NCBI GenBank assembly: GCA_964251385.1 | Contig: CAXUJK010000001.1 | Location: 930,001-994,000 of the forward strand | DNA: 64,000 bases | Source: CADCVW01 sp964251385 | Lineage (GTDB): Bacteria; Pseudomonadota; Alphaproteobacteria; Sphingomonadales; Sphingomonadaceae | Direction of reading: 5' to 3' | Shown: piece by piece, positions 59,826 to 64,000 of the stretch | Position numbering within the stretch: position 1 is the stretch's first letter | Layout: the number at the start of each line of letters is the position of its first letter | The notes under the pieces: model-generated | What the model saw: only the letters and a program-made list of their open reading frames with translations | The model's database searches: none | Told to the model about the DNA's origin: nothing | Made by a program: the position numbers and the translations under genes

Positions 59826-59902
59826 CGGGGCGTGGCGCAGCCCGGTAGCGCATCTGACTGGGGGTCAGAGGGTCGCAGGTTCGAATCCTGTCGCTCCGAC
59901 CA
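59826..59902 (+). tRNA. tRNA-Pro (GGG anticodon)
   Basis: Acceptor CGGGGCG (59826-59832) pairs with CGCTCCG (59892-59898) with one G-U pair, then discriminator A and an encoded CCA (59900-59902). The anticodon stem TCTGA/TCAGA closes a loop CTGGGGG, giving anticodon GGG. The T-arm GCAGGTTCGAATCCTGT is canonical. Total 77 bases. Confidence 0.97.
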
Positions 59903-59925
59903 GCAAAACCGAACCGACCATCCTC

Positions 59926-60011
59926 GTCATCCCCGCGCACGCGGGAACCTCGACCGTATGGAGCTGCCGGCAGTCGAATTCCATCGAGGTCTCCGCCTTC
60001 GCGGGGATGAC
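59926..60011. repeat. Palindromic intergenic repeat (GTCATCCCCGCG type)
   Basis: GTCATCCCCGCGCACGCGGG (from 59926) is inverted at 59993-60011 (CCGCCTTCGCGGGGATGAC), with a second inner pair, ACCTCGA/TCGAGGT, and a perfect CTGCCGGCAG palindrome in the loop. It fills the gap between tRNA-Pro and the stop of the DUF2339 gene, so it also forms that gene's 3' end hairpin. The type is widespread in alphaproteobacterial intergenic regions. Confidence 0.88.
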
Positions 60012-60016
60012 AGGGT

Positions 60017-62548
60017 CTATTTCGCCACCGCCGCCCGCCCCAGCACGGTCCCGTACAGCTTCCCCATGCCCATCAGCGCCGCGCCCAGGCCGGCGAACGA
60101 GGCGATGCGCAGCAACCCTTCCAGCGCCGCCGCATCGAACACGAACACTTTCACGACCGTCGCGGTCAGCAGCGCCAGCCCCGCCACCCGCAACGGCGTG
60201 TCCCCGCGCCGCGCCCCGAACATCAGCAAGCCCACCGACAACAGCAACCCGGCGAGCGAATAGCCGTAGAACTCGGCCCGCGGCATGTCCGCCCCCGTCA
60301 GGATCGCCCCTTGGAACAACTGGCGCACCAGCAGCCCCGCACCGACGATCACCGCCGCCAGGAACGCGCCCAGCCACAACGACGCGGCCGCCTCGCCCGC
60401 CATCAACGCCCGCCGCCGCGCCTCGAACAGCCAGAACGCGGAGCCGAAATACGCGGGCAGGATCAGGCCCGGCCAAGCCCCCACATCCTGCATACGAAAC
60501 GCCGGGTTGTAGACGAAAAGATCGAACCAAACGAACCGCGCCGCCGCCACCATCGTCAACGCCATCGCGGGCGCGACCAGCCAGGGCAGGCGCGGCCGCT
60601 TCATCAGCAGCCAGCCGGCGAAGAACAGCCCCTGCGTCAGCAACGTGCGCTCGGCGAACCCGCGGCCGACGAAGTCGGCTTGCGTGCCGAGGTCGAAGAT
60701 CCGCTTGTAGACCATGTAGAGCCCCACTCCCGCCAGCGCGCCCGCCGCCACGCCCGCGAACCGCCGCAAGGCGGGCTCCGACACGAACCGCATGCACGCC
60801 GTTGCAAGCGCCGCGGGCAGCGCGAACACGACGATCGCCGCGCCCACCGGCGTCGTTCCGACGATCGGCGGCAAAGCGCCGGACAATGCGGGCATGCCGA
60901 TGAGCGTGCCCGCGAGCATTTCCCAGACCGGGCCTGTCAGCGCCGCCGCCGCCGACACCGCTCCACCCACGGCGACAACGGCCAAGCGTTCAACTCCGCC
61001 GTCGCCCGATCGGCGGCCGGCGACCGCGATCGCCAGCGCGACAAGCATCCACCCCGCGGGCCACCATGACTGGGGAACCAGGTCGTGCACCGCCACCGCG
61101 AGCAGACCGGCGGCCGTCGCTGCGGCGATCAGCAGCGCGCCGTCGAACGGCGCTTGCCGGCTCGCCGCCCCGCGCATCCGCCACGCCAGCGCCGCTGGTG
61201 CGGTCGCCAGCGCGGCGAACAGCACGCCCCAACCGGCATCGGGCAGAAGCACGCCCTGCCCGTTGCGCAGCAGCAACGCCGGCCCAGCGACGCCCGCACA
61301 GAACGTGAGCGTAGGCCCCAGTCGTCCGTCGCGACCCAGCCGCCACCAAGACCCGCCCGCGAACAGGATCGTCGTCGCGATCGCCCAAGGCACGAGCGGC
61401 TCGGTTCGGCCGAACGTCTGGTGCCCCGCGATCAGCAAGAGCGCCGCGATCAGCGCGCGGCCGGGAACCGCCGCCAACACGCGGGACCGTTCGGCCAGCG
61501 CGTAACCTGCGACGCCAAAGCCGAGCAGCAGCATCCACCCCGCCGTCGCATAGTCGGCGATCGGCACGACCGCGCCGACTTGGGCCAGCGCGATCGTCGG
61601 CCCGAGCCAAGGCGCCGGCTCGTCCCGCCACCAGAGCCCGGTCGCGACCGTATGCACCAGCAGGAACGCGCCCGTCAGCAGCGCGTCGCCCGGCGCGGAC
61701 CCGAGAAGAAAACCCGTCCAGCCGAGCGTCGCCAGCTTCGCTGCCCACCCGAGCCAGGGCCGCGCCGACCGCACCGCGACCGCGAACACGGCCAGGTTCA
61801 ACAGGGACAAATAGCCCAGCAAAGGCTCCGCCTCGCCCGTCGACCGCCCGACGAGCAACGGCGTCAGGAACCCCCCGACCAGCCCCAGCGCCGCGGTCGG
61901 CGTCCCGTGCCGCAGCGAAAGCCCGAGCGCGCCCGCCGCGATCGCCGCCATCAGCACGAACGCGGTCGTCACCGTGATCAGCCCGTACAATATGTGCGAT
62001 CCGTACGCGGCGGCATAGAGAACCAAGACGCCCGCGCCGACCAGCGCCTGTCCGACCCGCAAGTCGTCGGGCAGCCGCCGCCGCGCGACCTCCCCCGCCG
62101 CGACCAGCGCAGCCCCGAACACGGCGGCGGCGATCATGCGGACGCGAGGCCCGATCAGCCCGAGCTCGATCGAGTAGCGCACGAGGAACAGCCCGGCCAA
62201 CGCCATCGCGATCCCGCCCGTCCACACGAGCAACCGCCCGCCGACGAACCGCTCGAACAGTCCGGAGATCGTCTCCGCCGCCGGGGTCGCGACATCGTCC
62301 GGTTCGAACGCGGGCTCAAGCTCGAGCGGAGCTGCGGGCGCCTGCCGCTCGACGGCGACTGTCTCCGGGAGCTTCGGGGCTAAAACGGGCGCGACAGGCG
62401 GCGCGGCCGAAATCCGGTCCGGCCACGTCGGCGACCGCTCGTCCTCGAGGTCCGCGACGCGCCCCTCCAGCATCGTAATACGCTTCATCGTGCCCCACCA
62501 GGCCGCGAACATCGCGACGAGGCCGACGAGCAGGATCGCTTCGAACAT
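60017..62548 (-). CDS. DUF2339 multi-pass membrane protein
   Basis: An 843-residue integral membrane protein with about 24 hydrophobic segments. After an N-terminal helix and a short coiled-coil (ITMLEGRVADLEDE) comes a Pro-rich linker, then the DUF2339 hallmark FVGGRLLVWTGGIAMALAGL (about residue 110) and a long series of helices with QALVGAGVLVLYAAAYGSHI. The family is of unknown function; its topology suggests a transporter or envelope-shaping protein. Large but typical length for the family. Confidence 0.9.
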   Translation of the reverse strand: MFEAILLVGLVAMFAAWWGTMKRITMLEGRVADLEDERSPTWPDRISAAPPVAPVLAPKLPETVAVERQAPAAPLELEPAFEPDDVATPAAETISGLFERFVGGRLLVWTGGIAMALAGLFLVRYSIELGLIGPRVRMIAAAVFGAALVAAGEVARRRLPDDLRVGQALVGAGVLVLYAAAYGSHILYGLITVTTAFVLMAAIAAGALGLSLRHGTPTAALGLVGGFLTPLLVGRSTGEAEPLLGYLSLLNLAVFAVAVRSARPWLGWAAKLATLGWTGFLLGSAPGDALLTGAFLLVHTVATGLWWRDEPAPWLGPTIALAQVGAVVPIADYATAGWMLLLGFGVAGYALAERSRVLAAVPGRALIAALLLIAGHQTFGRTEPLVPWAIATTILFAGGSWWRLGRDGRLGPTLTFCAGVAGPALLLRNGQGVLLPDAGWGVLFAALATAPAALAWRMRGAASRQAPFDGALLIAAATAAGLLAVAVHDLVPQSWWPAGWMLVALAIAVAGRRSGDGGVERLAVVAVGGAVSAAAALTGPVWEMLAGTLIGMPALSGALPPIVGTTPVGAAIVVFALPAALATACMRFVSEPALRRFAGVAAGALAGVGLYMVYKRIFDLGTQADFVGRGFAERTLLTQGLFFAGWLLMKRPRLPWLVAPAMALTMVAAARFVWFDLFVYNPAFRMQDVGAWPGLILPAYFGSAFWLFEARRRALMAGEAAASLWLGAFLAAVIVGAGLLVRQLFQGAILTGADMPRAEFYGYSLAGLLLSVGLLMFGARRGDTPLRVAGLALLTATVVKVFVFDAAALEGLLRIASFAGLGAALMGMGKLYGTVLGRAAVAK

Positions 62549-62644
62549 GCCCCATGGCTAGCGCGCGCCGGCCCTCGTGTCATCGCGCTTTCCTACAGCT
62601 AACCGTTCTGGTTATGTTCTCCGCGACTCGAAAGGACCGGCACC

Positions 62645-63190
62645 ATGACCATCGACATCGACCATCTCATCGAAGACCTGATCGAACGCGAAGGCGGCTA
62701 CTCCAACCACCCCGCCGATCGCGGCGGCCCTACGACCTACGGCATCACGCAGGCCGTGGCCCGCGCGCACGGCTTCGCGGGCGAGATGCGCGCCCTGCCT
62801 CGCGAAGAGGCCGCCGCGATCTACCGCCGCACCTACTGGCTGCGCCCCGGCATCGACCGCGTCGCGCACCGCGCGCCGAAAGTCGCCGCCGAACTGTTCG
62901 ACACCGGGGTGAACATGGGCGCGGACACCGCCGTCGGCTTTTTGCAGCGCGCGCTCAACGCGCTCAACCGCGGCGCGCGCGACTATCCCGACATCGCCGC
63001 CTCGCCCCGCATCGACGCGGCCACCGAAAAGGCGCTCGACGGTTTCATGCGCAAGCGCGGAACCGGCGGCGAGACGGTGCTGCTGAAGGCGATCGAGGCG
63101 CTGCAGGGCGAACGCTACCTGCGCCTCGCGGAGAAGCGTCCGGCGAACGAGGCGTTCCTCTACGGCTGGCTCGCCAACCGGCTGGGGTGA
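62645..63190 (+). CDS. GH108-family N-acetylmuramidase (endolysin-like)
   Basis: A 181-residue lysozyme-like protein. The glycoside hydrolase 108 motif is at the N-terminus: LIEDLIEREGGYSNHPADRG with the catalytic glutamate Glu16 in EGGY, then GGPTTYGITQAVARA. A C-terminal part (LFDTGVNMGADTAVGFLQRA, ALDGFMRKRG) resembles the predicted peptidoglycan-binding domain of this family. No signal sequence, so it would need a holin or leave by other means; a holin-like gene follows. Confidence 0.92.
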   Translation: MTIDIDHLIEDLIEREGGYSNHPADRGGPTTYGITQAVARAHGFAGEMRALPREEAAAIYRRTYWLRPGIDRVAHRAPKVAAELFDTGVNMGADTAVGFLQRALNALNRGARDYPDIAASPRIDAATEKALDGFMRKRGTGGETVLLKAIEALQGERYLRLAEKRPANEAFLYGWLANRLG

Positions 63191-63239
63191 TCCACCCATC
63201 GCGGCGTCTCAACTTTCTCAACTTTCGCGAGCCCCAGCC

Positions 63240-63518
63240 ATGACGGACACGACCGACCTGCTTACCGCCGCCCCGCCCCGCGAAGGCGCGCTGTTCCGCG
63301 CCGCTCTGGGCCTCGTCGCCCTCGTCGGCGGGCTTATCGGGATGGGCGGTCTCTACTTCGTCCCCATTCCGACCGGCAACCGCGAACCCCTGCTGCTCGC
63401 GCTCGGCCTCGTGCTCGGCTGGGGTTCCACGGTGATCGGCTACGAATTCGGCTCGTCCCCAGCCGGCCGCAAGGCGGCGGACGCGGGCATCAAGGCAACC
63501 CCAGGAGAAAAGGCATGA
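63240..63518 (+). CDS. Small two-helix, holin-like membrane protein
   Basis: A 92-residue protein with two hydrophobic segments (about 20-44 and 49-70) joined by a short PTGNREP turn, and a charged, Gly/Lys-rich end. Size and topology fit class II holins, which make pores for endolysins, though no family motif is certain. Position right after a GH108 endolysin supports this. It overlaps the next gene by four bases (ATGA). Confidence 0.7.
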   Translation: MTDTTDLLTAAPPREGALFRAALGLVALVGGLIGMGGLYFVPIPTGNREPLLLALGLVLGWGSTVIGYEFGSSPAGRKAADAGIKATPGEKA

Positions 63519-63646
63519 ACCTCAAGTCCGTCTTCAAGCTCATCGTCCGCGCAGCGCCCGTCATCGCCGGCAACGCCCCCGCCGTCATCGCGGCCGCCCG
63601 CGAGGTGAAGCGCGCGGCCAAGCGCCCGCCACCTTCCGCACCTTGA
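63515..63646 (+). CDS. Very small basic amphipathic protein, third gene of the lysis-type cassette
   Basis: A 43-residue protein: MNLKSVFKLIVRAAPVIAGN, then APAVIAAAREVKRAAKR and a Pro-rich end. It has a marginal hydrophobic helix and strong positive charge. Translation starts inside the preceding holin-like gene (ATGA overlap) with AGGAG upstream. No family recognised; it could be a spanin-like or holin-accessory peptide, which is a guess from position. Confidence 0.6.
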   Translation: MNLKSVFKLIVRAAPVIAGNAPAVIAAAREVKRAAKRPPPSAP

Positions 63647-63717
63647 CGCCTCCCGCGCCCTGACGTTGCACGCCTCTCCATCGTCCCCATCTCCTCGGCT
63701 TGTCGCGGGAGAAGATT

Positions 63718-64000
63718 TTGGAAAGCTGGCACGGGACCACTATCCTGTCGGTCCGAAAAGGCGGTCACGTCGTGGTCGCGGGCGACGGGCAGGTCAGCCT
63801 CGGCCCCACGATCATCAAGCCCAACGCAAAAAAGGTGCGGAGGCTGGGCGCGGAAGGCAAGGTCATCGGCGGCTTCGCGGGCGCCACCGCCGACGCGTTC
63901 ACCTTGTTCGAACGCCTCGAAAAGAAGCTGGAACAGTATAACGGTCAACTGATGCGCGCCGCTGTCGAACTCGCCAAGGACTGGCGCACGGACAAGTACC
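63718..64000 (+). CDS. hslV: ATP-dependent protease subunit HslV (partial, cut by window end)
   Basis: The open frame from a TTG at 63718 with GGGAGAAG upstream encodes LESWHGTTILSVRKGGHVVV and continues through AGDGQVSLGPTIIKPNAKKV, IGGFAGATADAFTLFERLEK and LMRAAVELAKDWRTDKY to the window edge, covering about half of a 180-residue HslV. The mature enzyme would begin at the threonine after the WHG propeptide (TT at residues 7-8), the catalytic nucleophile. HslV forms the proteasome-like core of HslUV; hslU probably follows outside the window. Confidence 0.93.
   Translation, partial: MESWHGTTILSVRKGGHVVVAGDGQVSLGPTIIKPNAKKVRRLGAEGKVIGGFAGATADAFTLFERLEKKLEQYNGQLMRAAVELAKDWRTDKY

Noticed and set aside
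1..64000. CRISPR arrays, rRNA operons, transposases or integrases
   Set aside because: Scanned by eye; no regularly spaced repeats, rRNA sequence or transposase/integrase proteins are present.

Overview
This 64 kb window is a GC-rich chromosomal segment (roughly two-thirds G+C) from an alphaproteobacterium, almost certainly Sphingomonadales (Sphingomonas or a close relative). The evidence is the type of heme A synthase, the L13/S9 pair with a long S9 extension, the DUF1285-Nudix-CCA transferase string, the tonB-exbB-exbD-exbD block, exosortase A-associated sugar genes, and many 4-base gene overlaps with GTG or TTG starts. Most of it is core genome. All assignments come from reading the sequence and recalling protein families; no searches were run.

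Layout. 1-346: the 5' part of a DGQHR/DndB-like gene in low-GC DNA, probably the edge of an accessory island lying to the left. 441-1344: a Zur-like regulator and a MerC-like membrane protein behind a possible Zur operator. 1484-3772: ctaA, rplM, rpsI. 3904-10796: metallophosphoesterase, lipoprotein hydrolase, tRNA-Gly(CCC), CinA-like protein, map, the nitrogen pair glnB-glnA, and an amino acid permease. 10827-17127: tamA-tamB envelope biogenesis. 17196-19171: four small sphingomonad proteins and a larger membrane protein. 19168-23048: glycosyltransferase, O-glycosylation ligase and acyltransferase of the exosortase A system, with no exosortase in view. 23056-28317: topoisomerase IB, an MscS channel, and putA. 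28340-33736: MaoC hydratase, thiolase, DUF1232 protein, PHA depolymerase, ABC exporter and a small protein.

33771-36981: a TonB-ExbB-ExbD energy-transduction operon with three exbD genes; the last is separated by a terminator and has its own promoter region. 37195-43087: folB with a pteridine-reductase-like SDR, DUF1285, Nudix, CCA transferase, parC. 43198-52123: small catalase, sugar dehydrogenase, a formamidase-like hydrolase with kynureninase, an S9 peptidase, a membrane protein with an XRE regulator, and a DUF4349 lipoprotein. 52120-59157: recN, bamD, a glycosyltransferase, then secD-secF-Mth938 and yajC. 59265-64000: thioesterase, tRNA-Pro(GGG), a DUF2339 protein, a lysozyme/holin-like cassette, and the start of hslV.

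The most unusual signals are the partial DGQHR gene at the left edge, a 54-bp near-perfect palindrome inside the putA reading frame, a nested palindromic repeat at 45.9 kb, the extra exbD copy with a Zur-box-like site resembling the one upstream of zur/merC, a kynurenine formamidase candidate next to kynU, and a three-gene lysis-type cassette. No rRNA, CRISPR array, transposase or integrase is visible. No gap between genes exceeds about 215 bases.
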